Shown: positions 37,079 to 50,080, counted from the stretch's first letter. The stretch: 64,000 nucleotides of DNA from Strongylocentrotus droebachiensis (GCA_035222895.1 JAVYIG010001028.1:335214-399213), one strand, 5' to 3'. A program made the numbers and translations. Notes: a model not told the origin generated them from the sequence alone.

Positions 37079-38970
37079 AGATAAAATAAAAAAGAGAGCA
37101 ATTTTGAAAAAAGATGAAAATATTTGGATCGAATATAGACGTTTGAGAAATAAAGTAACATCAGAAATTAAAAAAAAAGCTTAAAAAGAAACATTTTACT
37201 GACAAATTATATGAATGTCAAAACAGAACTCAATCTTGGAAGGTTTTAAAATCACTTACTACAAATGTCAGCTCTTCATCAACTATTCCCATTCATTCTA
37301 ATGACACCCGGACTGCTGCTAATAAATTCAATTTTCATTTTGCAAATGTAGCGTATGACTTAATCAATGATTTGTCCGAACAACATGCAAACTATTCTGT
37401 TAATACTTCTAATCCTGATAATTTGTTAATTTTTCATACAGTAAATGAAGATGATGTTTTAAAGGTAATACTGAAGTTATAAAACAAGAAATCTGTTGGT
37501 GTTGATGGTATATCCACATTTATCTTGAAAACTTGTGTAAACGAATTGATCGAATCTATAACATATTTAATTAATAAGTCGATTTTAGATGGTAAAGTAC
37601 CAACATCATGGAAGATAGCTAAGGTAATCCCTCTACATAAAAAAGGGGACAAATCAAATCCTGATAACTATAGACCAATTTCTCTTCTTCCTTGTATTTC
37701 TAAAATCCTCGAAAAAATCGTCCTAATTCAGCTACTTAAGTTCATTCAAGTTAACAAAATGTTAGTACCTGAGCAATCAGAATTTAGAGCTAAGCACTCA
37801 ACCACAACGGCATTGTTGAAAGTGACTGACGACTGGCTCCAAGCCATGGATAACGGACATTATACCGGGGCGGTATTTATCGATTTACATAAAGCCTTTG
37901 ACATGGTCAATCACGAGCTACTTTTATCTAAACTAGCTCGGCTTGGTATAGTTGGTAAATCTTTGGACTGGTTTTCAAGTTATTTGTCGAAAAGAAAAAT
38001 CACTACTTTTTGAAATAATACATTTTCGGATGAATATTCTATTAACAACGGGGTGCCCCAGGGGAGTTTGATTGGGCCAATTCTCTTTGTATTATTTATT
38101 AATGACTTAGCTTCTGTATTTGACAAATGTGCTTTTCACTTTTATGCTGATGATACTGTTTTATATTTCTCTGATAAAGATCCAAAAGTTGTTGAGACAA
38201 CTTTGAATTCCGAACTTACCAAAGTGAGTAAATGGATGAATAGAAATAAGTTGAAAATAAATTGTACTAAAACTGTATGCATGTCTTTTGGAACAAGACA
38301 AATGCTAGCAAGGTACGATGTTTTAAATTTAAGAATTCAAAATACGTATATTAAAAATGTAGAAACAGTAAAATACCTTGGAATTATTATTGATAAAGAG
38401 CTTAAGTGGAATTTTCATATTGAACAAATGTGCTCTAAAATTGGTAAAATGATAGGTTTTCTTGATAGACTGAGACATTCTGTAAATGAATCTATTTTAA
38501 AAATTGTTTATTCCTCAATTATTCTTCCCCATTTTGATTACACCGATATAATCTGGCAGTCTGCCCCCAAAAAATATCTAGATATGTTGCAAAAACTTCA
38601 GAACAGGGCAGGAAGAATTATATTGAAAATCAATCCTTACTCTCATATTTCCACTTCTCATATCCATGAAGTTTTAAATTGGAAATTACTAAGTGTCCGC
38701 CAAGAAGAACATATATATATTATGATGTACAAAATTTTAAATAATCTTATTCCTGAATATATCAAACGTCCCATACCAATCAAAACAGACAGGTATTTTT
38801 TCCGTTCTATAGGTAATCTAAGTCTCCCTAGACCGAAAACCAATAATTGTAAAAGAACATTGTATTACAGAGGAACTTCATTATACAACAAATTACCAGC
38901 TAATACCCGTAGTGCTTGTACGATTCAAAATTTCAAATCCAATCTGACAATTTTTTTCACAATATCTTAG
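37079..38970 (+). pseudogene. LINE ORF, part 2: reverse transcriptase
   Basis: Continuation after the frameshift near 37066-37078. Another shift or stop lies at an A-run near 37175-37184. From there one frame runs to 38970 with two in-frame stops, TAA near 37480 (likely a former Gln) and TGA at 38011-38013 (likely a former Arg). Reverse transcriptase motifs: IPLHKKGDKSNPDNYRPISL (37630-37690), FIDLHKAFDMVNH, GVPQGSLIGPILF and the catalytic FYADDT (about 38140-38157), then YLGI. About four lesions in all. The catalytic motifs are intact. Confidence 0.92.
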
Positions 38971-39247
38971 AAATGTGCTCAATAATCTGTTTACCTCTCT
39001 TTCTTTTTACTTTATTTGTTCAGGGTTCGTGCGGTTCTGTATCCCTTATAAAATCCACTGAATTTGAATTATAAATGCAAATTGAATTTATTAGACTTGA
39101 AAATATATTATACATGTTCAGCTATATCGTTTATGCTTTGTTTAATGTAATGTTTACATTTAATTTATATAAATCTAATTTCCCGTTGATTGTATAAAAT
39201 ATCTGATTTTTATGTAACAGCTTTTTTATCCGGACCCCATGGAAGAA

Positions 39248-39272
39248 CAGGCGTATTTTGTTAATACGCCTG
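39248..39272 (+). other. LINE 3' hairpin
   Basis: CAGGCGTATT, 5-nt loop, exact complement. Positioned about 90 bp before the tail. In related LINEs such 3' structures are recognised by the element's own reverse transcriptase, so the role is inferred. Confidence 0.8.
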
Positions 39273-39450
39273 AAATGGGCTATCCGCCGTATATCTCATT
39301 TATGTATGTATTTGTATGTTGTGATGATTTTATACGGAAATAAAAACAAACAAACAAACAAGAATAACGAAATGGTCCGATTTATGGAACGCTTATGGTT
39401 TTTAAATGTCTTTTTCTGTTTTTAATAAGCGAGTTCGTAATTAGGATTTG

Positions 39451-40081
39451 CGCGTGGGCAGATAAAGGTCATTCGTACCCAAATTATAAAACCATTGAGA
39501 CGAATACTCGGATCGTGCTAATGAAAGTTGTGTTTTCAGTATTCATTCATGCACCAACAGTATATTTATCTGGTACACAGGTGGAAGTATTCTTCTCAAG
39601 AGGCAAACAAAAGTTATTCATGAAGCACCTCCATCACTTTGGCAGTGATTATTTTAAAATGCAAAGGTGGGAAGTATCCATCGTGTCTAAGATCGGTGGA
39701 TATTTTGGGGTCATGCGGTCCAGAGCTATTTACGAACTCGCTTATTGTGACAATAAGCCACTTCAGAGATACTATCTGCGCATGAGCAGATAAAGGTCAT
39801 TTGTACATAATTGCAAACCCCATCAAGACTACTGCTTGATACGTGTTCATGGAAGTTAGGTGACCATTATTCATTTATGCACCGTCGGTACATTCTAGGA
39901 TGCTCAGGTAGAAGTATTCTTGTCAAGAGGGTTAACAAAAGGTATTAATGAAGCACCTCTGTCATTTTGACATTGTTTATTCCAAAATGCTTAAAGTGGG
40001 ACATCTCCATGTGTGAGAGATCTGTGGACATGTGGGGGGCATTTTGTATACAGGTGCTATCTACGAAGTGGCTTATTGTGG
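39451..40081. repeat. tandem duplication of about 300 bp
   Basis: Unit 1 (39451-39750) and unit 2 (39779-40081) align throughout: GCAGATAAAGGTCATT at both starts, GTGGAAGTATTCTT/GTAGAAGTATTCTT inside, GCTATTTACGAACTCGCTTA/GCTATCTACGAAGTGGCTTA at both ends. A 28-bp spacer separates them. Unit 1 plus spacer is still open for 132 codons, unit 2 is not. No known family. Confidence 0.88.
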
Positions 40082-40457
40082 AAGAAAATGAATAAACTAA
40101 ATGTACTTTATCATGAAATGAAAATCATAAATTAGTCCTAAGGTACAAATATTTGCGTTTGATGAAGAGGTTCGATGGCAGTTCGCGCTCCATAATCAAG
40201 TAGATTTTATCTTCTCACGCAGTTACTTATAGCCTATACTTTGATCTTGTTATACCAGCCACTGAATATAAAACCACCTCCCCGCTTTTCACTTGATTGG
40301 ACCAAATCTCAAATGAATCCCACCTGAATATGGCAAAGTTATTAACTGCCGAAGCTGTTTACGAAGATATAGAGTGTCCCTGCATGCGCTTAATCCCTGA
40401 TCGATACTTATAATCACGATATAAATGGGTTGTTATCATAAAGCTTCATCAACTCAC

Positions 40458-40538
40458 CCCATATATTCTCCATCGGCATGTACCATTCGATACGATCATC
40501 TCGTCTGTAGTATCGGCCTATGTCTCTTACTGTTCCAT
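40458..40538 (-). CDS. GABBR2: GABBR2-like exon: end of ligand-binding domain
   Basis: The acceptor is TGTACAACAG, the donor GGG/GTGAGT. Two nucleotides complete Asn, then 26 codons and one nucleotide. It reads GTVRDIGRYYRRDDRIEW then YMPMENIW. The pattern of a Gly-Tyr strand followed by charged residues and a Trp just before the linker matches the end of the GABA-B ligand domain. Too short for any ORF scan. Identified by phase and motif. Confidence 0.9.
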
Positions 40539-42876
40539 CTGTTGTACAGAGGGGGGAATAGAAATACAAACATTGTTTTAAGGCGACAAACGACGAGCCC
40601 GATGAATCACTAAAATATTAAAAAGGGAAACAAAAAAAAAGGCACAGGTGTAAAGAAAAAATACTATTCTAACCTATGATTACGAACATAATATTTGAGA
40701 CAAAATAATATTATGATAAAGATGACATGATAACAGAAGATGGGAGAGGAGGAAGAGAAGGAGAAGAAACAAACTGAATAGGAGGGGTACAGGGAAGAAA
40801 AAATTAACAGAAATGACAAAGAAGACAATTAAAGATGAAAAACGACATCTTTGATATCGAGTATTTAAAAAGAAATGAAAAGAATAGGAAGATTGGGGTG
40901 AAGACGGTAATTTACATGAGATAAGAGAATTTATGAATGCAAATAAATAAATGAATAAATAAAAATATATAAGTAAGCAAGTAAATTAATAAATGAATAT
41001 ATTTATCAATAAAAGAATAGATAGATATATAAACATTAATAAATGAATAAATAGATCAATGAATAAAAGGCGGAAATAAATAGATAGATAATAAATTAAA
41101 TTAAGTATATACCAAGAAAATGAAATACATTCACGCCAATTAAAATATTATATAAATCGGAATACAACATGAACATTTTTAAGCAGAAAAAAGGAAAGCT
41201 TCTCTCCCCTTCTTCATCCATATTTTATCAGGATGCATCACCTACATGATATTGTATGGAGAAATATGATTGAAGTTGATGGGGTTTATTCAAATAAATA
41301 TGATTCAAAGAAACGTGTCACAAGGAACTTTAAACCCTGCTCGTTTTGTGTTGTTTTGATTTTTATAAATTATTTAAGATCAGAAATAGTTGTTCTCATC
41401 AGACAGTTGTCTTCCCCAACGGTAGATGAATGAAAATAAACGTAGATATGAACTAATGATGAACGCATATGATGCAGGCGTAGAGTATCATCATTACTAA
41501 TCCCTGCTGACACCAACGGTCGAACTTATGAGCTTGATGAGAGAGTTTGCCTGCTGGCGAGGTGAAATGAAGGATCCCTCTAGGGAGTCTCAGGTTGCCA
41601 TCTTCCTGTCATATCACCCATCAATAATAAACATGCCCTCACTCTCTCTTGATACTTGCCCGAAAATAACCATCTTAGGCTCTATCTTTGAATTTTCGCC
41701 ACGTCTTTGAATCCCGGTCGAAATTTTCTCGGAAAATACATTAGCATTATCGATTTTGCGTCATGATCCTGAATATTTCACTTTTTTTTGTCATGACTGA
41801 CATTTCTCCGAGGGATAGAATGTTACCTACAAATCCACTTTCTTATGATATTTCGAATAAGAAAAAAACAAAGGAACATGAAAATTACAGTGAAACAAAA
41901 AACCTAGAACACAGTGCGTGCTCGGCGAAAAAAATCTTTTGGGCGCATATTTTGTATTCCCACAATTCTGTACTATTAGCTATTGTTGCCTTCTTCTCAA
42001 GACGATCCGTTCTTTGTCGATAACAAAATATGAAAGGTGGGTACCTAGCAGGAATTAATTACTTTAAATGCTATAGCGATGTAATGGCTGGCTCGCAGCC
42101 ACGCAAAAGGCAGGGGTAAAGTCATGAGCGCTAAAGAAAGACACACTATTAGCATTAGTATCATAATTATGTTTGGACCGAATTGCTATTCTGAAATGGA
42201 AAACAGCTGCCACCAATATTTTTCCAGTAGAGGACTCTGTGTCAGGCGATGCAGAGCTTTATAGTTTCGTTATCATTATAGTAAACCATAATTTCCGTTG
42301 AATCATCATGGGGCTAATAAAATCTGATTCCCGAGTAACAAAGCTGCCCCCCCCCCCCATAACACAAATTATGCTCCCTACTTTCAGGATATTGAATGCA
42401 ACCGTCCATCTACTGTTAGACGTCTTAATCAATCTCCCAAACTCTCTCCTTCTCTCTCTTTCTCTCTTCTTTATTGATACATGTATATACACAATTACTA
42501 AACACAAATAATTTTCTTTGTAGTACTGAGCAATGAAAACCCTTTCAACTAAACCAAAAGGAAGCATTCATTGATTTTTAATTTAAAAATAACGTAACCA
42601 AGGGTAAATACACCCCGCAGTGACAATAAATATGTTGCCAATCGATTTAGAAGAAATAAAGAATTCATACAGACACACGCAACTCGAGCAATACGCTTGA
42701 TAACTCATGAATACCATGAATATTGAATGCTACTTTCAAATAAATCAAACTGCACTTTTTTGCATTTAGCATTGATATAATTTTGATGAACAATGTACAT
42801 GCCCGTTCATTTCAAAGCGAGAACTTTAATTATGCTGAATATTGTGGCGTGTGTTATGAAGCTTTAATCGACTTAC
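40539..42876 (-). other. GABBR2-like intron (2.3 kb)
   Basis: Purine-rich and AAT-rich simple sequence (40735-41110), a run of C at 42348-42358, otherwise unremarkable AT-rich DNA. Confidence 0.7.
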
Positions 42877-42940
42877 TAATATTTCTGTTTATGCGTAGAA
42901 CTCCCATTCTGTCTCCGCTCTCACTGAATACGACCGGCCC
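42877..42940 (-). CDS. GABBR2: GABBR2-like exon: ligand-domain strand (VVFSESGDRMG)
   Basis: Acceptor TTTCCTTACAG, donor TTA/GTAAGT, 21 codons plus one nucleotide. It reads GPVVFSESGDRMGVLRINRN then I, continuing GVS of the previous exon into GVS-GPVVF. This is the conserved F.GVSG.V.F..(G)DR.G turn of the class C ligand domain. The phase joins both neighbours exactly. Confidence 0.93.
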
Positions 42941-44129
42941 CTGTAAGGAAAAAAAAGAGAAAACATTTTATAGATTATCAGATCTTTTCTTCTGTGAACA
43001 GCAATCTGCAACATTGATATGATTCGCGGTGCATGTACTGTTTATAAATAAATATTATATGGTTTATGGTAAGTGTTCGTGGATGTATGATAAAAGAGAA
43101 CCATTAAGGCGATGGGCGTAGCGTGGATCCAGGCATCGAGGGGCACCGGCATTATGTGGAGGGGGCCCTGATCTTACTCGATTAACAAAAATCAATTTGA
43201 GGAAGAAACAAAAATCAATTGGGGTAGGATGCGGGAATTTTTTTTAGCATTTTTTGTTCTCTCCCTCCCCCTTTACCCCTTTCTTTTCTGTCTTTGTGCT
43301 CCTCTGCTTAGCATTTGATTGTGGGGCAAGTGCCCCTCCCCCCCCCTCCCCTAATTATTCTAGGTACCAATTGCTGGTTTACAGTGGTCATTATCCTATA
43401 AATTATTTGAGTGCATTCCTAGTAAAAGTGAATGCACATTGAAGCGTAATCATCTAAGAAAATGAATGATAGCGATATTAAAGAAAATGATGAGATCAAT
43501 ATTTAATATTTGTAGAACTCTCATTTTATCATTTTACATTTTAAACTTGTTACTCAACATGTGCCAAACCAGGCAAAAAAAGCAAATTATCTATACAATC
43601 AACAGTTGGCTTTTTCATGACGAAAATGGGATTCAAATGCGCTAATATGAACATTATTCTGAAATGAGAATTTTGCAAATAAATCAAATTTAGTTATGAT
43701 TCGAGGTGCGATAGTACAGAAAATGCTTCATTTACAAAATGGCTCTTAAAGAATTTATGTTGTAAGGGGAGGGGTGGGGTGGGCTTTTTTGACATAGGAG
43801 GTGGGAGGAATGAAGAGAGTAAGAGAGAGAAAGATATTAAGAGAGTGATGGGAAAAGTGGAAGCGGAGGAAGAAGGTACAAAAGGGGCAGACAAAGGATA
43901 ATGGAAGGATGCTCCAACATAATGCCTCGGCGACATAATTGTCCCTGGATTTATTTCGTCAAAAACGATGGGGTTAGGATTAGGTTTGAAGTTGGTTTAT
44001 ATGTATAAGATTTATAATTAGGGTATTAAAAGGGTTAATATAGCTCTTGGTCTTGGGTTGAAATAATTAAGGCTTCGGTTCGGGTAGGGTATCGACCCCG
44101 GATACGCCAGACAACCAGAGAAATTAATA

Positions 44130-44131
44130 CA

Positions 44132-44174
<43 letters not shown>

Positions 44175-44334
44175 GGGAGAGAGAGTTCTTCAGCAGTGAA
44201 GGAGGCAGATTATCCTGAAGAAGAAGAAAAAGAAGAGAGAGGGGAGGAGGGATAGGGAGAAAATGAGAGGGAAAGAAAGTGAGGGGAAGATATGTATAGA
44301 TAATTATATAGAGAGAGAGAAAGGGGAGAGGAAA

Positions 44335-44382
<48 letters not shown>
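44130..44382. repeat. (AG)n microsatellites
   Basis: AG blocks at 44133-44190, 44232-44345 (impure) and 44338-44378. The 161-codon minus-strand Ser/Leu/Pro ORF over them is an artefact. Confidence 0.95.
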
Positions 44383-44385
<3 letters not shown>

Positions 44386-45067
44386 AGGCGGATATCCGAG
44401 CCGTAGAGATAAGAGGCTTTCGGGGGGAAACGCTGTATCACATTCACATCTTGGGAAATCAAAGGTCCAATGACCGGAGGACAAGAGTAACTGAATACAC
44501 AGGGCAGGACAGGGATACAAAATGGGTCTTATTATACTTCAGACATATTCTCTAATATCTGTACTAAGAGGAGCCATTTATGAAGCCCTCTTCACTTACC
44601 GTTGTTTACGGGTAAAATTGCAATATCACCCAATATCGTGTCGCATATCCCCAATTATAGGCGCGCTTTCCGTTTAAGCTTTAATGGGGTATCGTTGTTG
44701 CAAATCATGTTGATGGGCGGAAAACATCGCGCGCGTCGATGTGTGAAGTTTGTGAACATGGCGAAGTAGCGCGGGAAAACAGAAACTTTTTATTTTTTAC
44801 GTGGTATTTGTATTTTAATCTCAGGTAATATGTTTTGTGCTTTGAAACTAAAATAAGGGATGATAAAATCGTCGTCATTTAAACATCCTATACCCTTCTT
44901 CCCTATGGATTAATATCAAATTTCACTAGTCTAAGAAAATCCTCCCAATGGACAATTATCCCCAAGGATATTTGTCCAGGGGTCAGTTGTCCAGGTACGA
45001 TCAACATAGACGCATACCCTAAGCAAAAGTTATGCCCATTGCGTCTGATGAGTCATTTGTCTAACTT

Positions 45068-45149
45068 AAGACTGCGTCAGCTACAGGTACGGGTCTTGAC
45101 GCATCATCAAGACTGCGTCAGCTACAGGTGCGGGCCTTGACGTATCATG
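45068..45149. repeat. 41-bp tandem repeat, two copies
   Basis: AAGACTGCGTCAGCTACAGG begins each unit. The copies differ at only a few positions (ACGGGTCTTGACGCATC against GCGGGCCTTGACGTATC). Confidence 0.95.
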
Positions 45150-46496
45150 TGAGGTTGACAAAAAAGGTAAAATCAACAGTGCAAGCAGTGCGTTGAATTC
45201 CTGGCGTATGAGCTAATTCTCCTCATAACGCAGTGGATAAATGAAGCCCAGCAGTGTCAGGCATCACAAACACGTATGTCTTAAGTTCTAAGAATAAATC
45301 GCATATCAAATAACGTCACACTGCACACCGCACATTTTCTTTATATTTTGTCTCCTCTATCCTGTCTGATTAGAGGTAGTAATACGTTCCTTTGAGGTTT
45401 TCGAAGGGACACATTTTGCATACAGTTGCCGAAGTCTTTAACGAGGTCCCATGGTATCACTTACGAACATTCTAAAGCTTTGGGTTGCGCCAAGGGAAAT
45501 ACAGCTCACCAATTACGATTAAATGACTCGTCTGATCTACATAGTGTGTCCCACTTGGAAAACAAAACCTCATTACATTCCTATACCTAGTCTTAAGGGA
45601 ATGATTAACATTTATTCTGTCTCATCAACGTAATGTTTGCAGGAGGCATTATGGGGCTCCTCTGAGGAACTAGTTTAAAAAGAAGGTTGAGTATGATGAG
45701 TCTCAGGTAGAACCGAAAACTAATTTATGAGTTTTTCTCTCTTTTTTATTCTCATGCAGGGTACTATTATATATATTATATACAAGCAACGTCAAACGGA
45801 AAGTCTTGTTTTTGAAATAATTTACAACTTTTTTTTAAAAGTTCTTTTCACAATTTAATCCGAATTTGTATTCCTGTATTCGATTAGTGCATTTTTAAAT
45901 TGAAACTTTTAAACACAAAAGTCATTCCATGATTAAATATAAAGCTGAGAACTGGTTTTGCAGTTGCATTGTGAAAGAAATGATTATCATGGTATGATTA
46001 TGTGTAACAGAATAGATGGTCAAGATGATAAAAATGAAGGAAATAAATTATCTCAATCTTCCTGAGAAAAAAAAGCACTATACATATAAAGTTGGTATAA
46101 AGTGGGACTACGTGAGCATAAAACGTTTGGTGCAGTTCTCGTCATATTTGAAAATGGGAGCATTTGAAAAACAATTCTTACCATGTAACATTTCTTCTAT
46201 GATATTATTCCATATTGACGGTCGATAATCACTCGCACACGATGCGTCAGATACCCCGCCAGTCGGTAACGCAGCTGTACGCCAGCAAGATGACGCCTCG
46301 TGTTAAAAAGACACAGCTTTTGCATAAGGAATAATATTGACGCTTAGAGTCTTCGTCTTTGTTAATATTAATCCATGGGGGAATGGGGCGTTATAGGACG
46401 ACGATGAATTGTATTGTTTTAGATTGGTTTTCCTGCTCACGGAGATTTTGGAATATGACATATATATATATATATAAGCAGCTTCTTACTACTCAC

Positions 46497-46730
46497 CGAG
46501 ACGCCTAAAAACTGTATCTCAAAGAGCTTCTTGACGAACATCGCCGACATGTTGATTCCGATGCCGCCATAGGTGAATTGCCCGAGCGTGAAGGGCATGT
46601 CTTCCAGAGACGCGTTCATGGCAAGGGCAGAGGCCCAGACGGCATCGTAGGCGAAAGGTCCAGGTTTGGTTTCCCGCGTGAAGTCAACGCCGGTCTGACG
46701 TAGCATGACGTCACTGTACTCGGACGCCGT
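46497..46730 (-). CDS. GABBR2: GABBR2-like exon: ligand-binding domain, lobe 2
   Basis: The acceptor is TTGTTGACAG, the donor TCG/GTGAGT. 78 codons, phase 0 at both ends. It reads TASEYSDVMLRQTGVDFTR, then PGPFAYDAVWASALAMNAS, then FTYGGIGINMSAMFVKKLF and EIQFLGVS. AYD.VWA.ALA and F.GVS are hallmarks of the class C ligand domain in GABA-B receptors, and the variable segment between them matches the usual length. NAS and NMS are candidate N-glycosylation sites. Confidence 0.95.
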
Positions 46731-48499
46731 CTGTCAACAAAACAAAAATATTATATTCATGGATAAGAATGTTACTTTTTTGACGTGAAAATCTAACGAT
46801 TACTTCTTACTTCAGTAATCAATGATTCACGTATGAACAACAACAAATTTGGGATGTCTCGGGATGTACTTTGCTTCATTTTCGACGTTTAGAAGATGCA
46901 GCACCCGGAATGAGAGATATGCAGAGTGGGAGAGATAGATAATGAGAGAGAAGTAGAGAGAGAGAGAGAGAGAGATAATGAGAGAGAGAGAGAGAGAGAG
47001 AGAAAGGGACAGACAATTCGAATCGATAAAGATAATGGGAGATATCTTTGTTAAACACTCTTAAAGCAGAGAAAGAGCTCTCTTTGTATTAAGCAATCAA
47101 GCTATTTTAATGATTTTACTTTTTAATAGTTTAAGAGTTATTAGTATAGAATAACTTGTAATGTTTCTAAGTTTGTAATTTGGGTTCACTCTACTTTTTT
47201 GTAGCACAGTGTAGAGCGGGTTTTTTTAATTCCCTTTTTATTTCTCCACTCAAAACAGAAAATAAAAACTGTTCACAGTTTTCCACATAATATTTTTCCA
47301 CAATAAAAATATTATATAATTTCTTTACAATGCAAACAAAAAAAGAATACACTATATCAATACAATCATGTGGAAAAAATGCATCATAATCGTTAGATTT
47401 TAGGAATGAAATTACAGTAATGTGGAGAGTACCGTTGTTCTGAAAGGAATATGTTTAATAACGGTTTCAGGGCAATTATCCGCTGCAGAAAACGAATAAC
47501 CACATTCCTTTCAAACTTTTTGATTCATTAAATCAAGCGTAGTTTGCAATTTCCGCGTAAAAGAAAGTGTTATTTGATGTTATATAGTTCAAATTAGGAT
47601 AAACATGTTTCATACCTTTTTTAACACTGAAAGTTTTTTGAGAAAAAAAAATGATATTACCAATGACATTAAGACAGAAATAATAAAAAGAATAACAGAA
47701 AAATGAAGTCTGATATAATAATGGAAGAGAATTGCTTTTTAAAATATTGAATCATCATCTCATTACGTAACCATGGAAATCATACAGTAAAACACGTCAT
47801 CTCGCAGGGGATGACCCCCCCCCCCCTCCCCGCCCCCCCCCCAAAAAAAGAAATGTTGTCCAGATAACGACAAGAGGTTTAATATTTTCTTATTCTGAGA
47901 CCTCCCTATTATAATATATACACCCTGCGTGTACCTGTAAGCTTAACCCTTTACATTGCTAGCACGGTGACCCAGATATAAGTCATGTCATCCAGTCTAT
48001 AACCCGATCAAGACACCAAACACGCCAAAAACAAGAGATCGAAGCTATCTTTGACGCACCGAAGTGGGTCAGAATTCGTGCACCATTTGCTGAGCAAACA
48101 TCCAGCCCATACACTGGGAAATCTGATGCGTGCTAAACACAACAATCTAATCAACATCTCTCTAAAAGGCTGATATGGTTGAAGTGGTGTTGAAATTATG
48201 ATGATTGCCCACGGCTCTGGAGTATATTTTTGAAACCGCCAAACTAAAGCACTTTAGGTAAAGCCTCCCGAGGGGGCCGCCGCAAGCAGACGAGTTGGTA
48301 AAATGTCTTAATTTTCTCGGTGCATAATCGTCAGAATATTATATGGCGGTTTCGTATTTGTGGAGAAAGCGATGAACTTGTCGATCTTTAAGAAAAGTGG
48401 GTGATGATATTATGGGTGGCAGCTTGTGTTTTTGATTGGGTGTCTAAAGGAGAAAGATAAATAATCTGATGGAGAGAGGGTGAGTTCCAGAAGTTTGTA

Positions 48500-48714
48500 G
48501 ATGGTGCACAGAGAGAGAGAGAGAGAGGAGGGAAGGAGGACAGAGAAGAGCAGAGTGACAGAGATAGATACTCACAAACACACACATAGATGGTGTGTTC
48601 ATGTGTGTGAGAGTTCAAGGAAGAGAGAGAAGAAAAGAAAAAGAGAATCTCAGAGAATGAGAGACAGATACAGAAATGAGGAGCTATGGGTAACCACCAG
48701 GAGGAAGAGAGAGA

Positions 48715-48760
<46 letters not shown>
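48500..48760. repeat. (AG)n microsatellite
   Basis: AG runs at 48500-48545 and 48700-48762 around mixed purine-rich and CA-rich sequence. The overlapping ORFs on both strands are artefacts. Confidence 0.94.
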
Positions 48761-48764
<4 letters not shown>

Positions 48765-49924
48765 AGGGGGATACCATAAAGGTAACAAGGAGTCGCTAAC
48801 ATGATTAAAGAAATCAAATATTACAGGAACAAACGTTTTGAAAAACGATATGATGTAAATAAACTTGCCAATTAACCTGATTACAGTTCTGGGAGCGTCC
48901 CTCTTTAGATTTTGAAGTGATAGAAGTGAAAGAAATCCCGCCGCATTTACTATGTTTTTATGTTTGGTGGAAAAAAAGTAATTTAAATCTATTCAATTTT
49001 ATTTCTGCTCTTCAGAGTATGGACATATATAGCCTGTTCAGAGGCAACACTTTGCAGGTCGATATTTCATTTTCCAGATTGTATATTCTTCCCGGGGCTC
49101 ATTTGGGTGTTTTAAGTTGGTTTTACTTATTAATGAATAGACATAAAAGGAATAGAAACATTTTGCCATTTAAGATGGAGGGGCCATTCCTAAATTGAGT
49201 TCTTTTTGTGGAGACTTGAGCAACGAAGAACCGAATTGGCTCAGCTAAATATATCACAAATAAAAAGCAGTAAAGAGGAGCGATGAATTCTTAAATATTA
49301 CAAACACTTATTTCTCCTATCCTATTCCTTTCTTGTATTATACTCATTTTCTTACGAAATTTGCCAATACTATTTCATCAGAACGTCTATACATTTTTCA
49401 TATAATATATACCTGTCACAAATCATGAAACGATGAGGATTCAGGAGGGAAAGGGGTTCGGCAAGAGGGAATTTTTGATACTTTAAAATATAAAGTTGAG
49501 CTGTTCTCATGCGTATTGTGTAAGTTACTGTTGTGATCAATCGGAAAGTTTGATCAATGCAATACATAAGAAAAGATGTGTAATGTAAAGTTTCGGAATG
49601 GTCAAGGTGAAAATAAATTGACTCAATTTACTTGCTGGAGATGCACACATAAGTGTGAATATGGGATTACACACAAAATAATGTTCGGTTTAATCTCTTT
49701 TGTTTTGAATTGAGGGCATTTCAAAACCAATTATTTTAAAGAAAACTTTCTGCTATTGTATTCTTCAGACGTAAAGACATAAAAACGTTTCATCTTTACC
49801 TTAACTCAACCTTCTCTTTACGTTAATTGAAAAGACAAGGACTGAAAAGGGCAGGGTTAGAAAGTCACGACAAGCAAGAAGTTAGGGATATACACGTATA
49901 GAAAAAGCATCGACATGGAAAGGT

Positions 49925-50080
49925 AGAGATAAAGAAAGTTCACAGGTTGAGAAAGTTCACGAACAAGGTCATGAGTAGAAACAAAGTTTTTGAATAAGGT
50001 CAAATTGGTCATGGTTCATGGCGGGTGGAAAGTTCATACGTAATGTCATGAAAAGATAGAATATTCATAGTTCAATGTTG
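49925..50080. repeat. degenerate AAAGTTCA/AAGGTCA repeats
   Basis: RGKTCA hexamers recur (AAAGTTCACAGGTTGAG, GAAAGTTCACGAAC, AAGGTCATGAG, AAGGTCAAATTGG, GGTTCATGG, GAAAGTTCATACG) in a purine-rich strand, grading into looser AAAGGT units to about 50225. Confidence 0.55.

Larger units (their letters stand above)
35861..39361 (+). mobile_element. CR1/L2-like LINE with PHD finger, inactive copy
   Basis: A non-LTR retrotransposon inserted antisense to the receptor. It reads PHD finger, apurinic-type endonuclease and reverse transcriptase in order. A 3' untranslated region with a perfect 10-bp hairpin and a (AAACA)n-type tail (39345-39361) follows. The 5' edge is uncertain. AT-rich sequence from about 35690 may be its 5' untranslated region. 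Few lesions (see the ORF parts), so it inserted fairly recently. The PHD finger and hairpin tail fit the CR1/L2 superclade, but the exact clade needs a phylogeny. Confidence 0.92.
29672..40457 (-). other. GABBR2-like intron (10.8 kb), rich in mobile elements
   Basis: The largest sure intron. It holds a pyrimidine-rich stretch of TTTTCTT simple sequence (29750-30115), (TTTA)n (30396-30540), two SINEs, a TTAA-flanked MITE (34419-34563), the LINE (35861-39361) and a tandem duplication (39451-40081). No receptor exon is missing here, because the phases on both sides join exactly. Confidence 0.8.
42941..46496 (-). other. GABBR2-like intron (3.6 kb)
   Basis: Holds (AG)n tracts at 44130-44382 and a 41-bp tandem pair (45068-45149), plus purine-rich simple sequence near 43760-43890. 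No exon is expected from phase, and none was found. Confidence 0.75.

Noticed and set aside
44035..44520. 161-codon minus-strand Pro/Ser/Leu ORF
   Set aside because: Composed mostly of (CT)n repeats.
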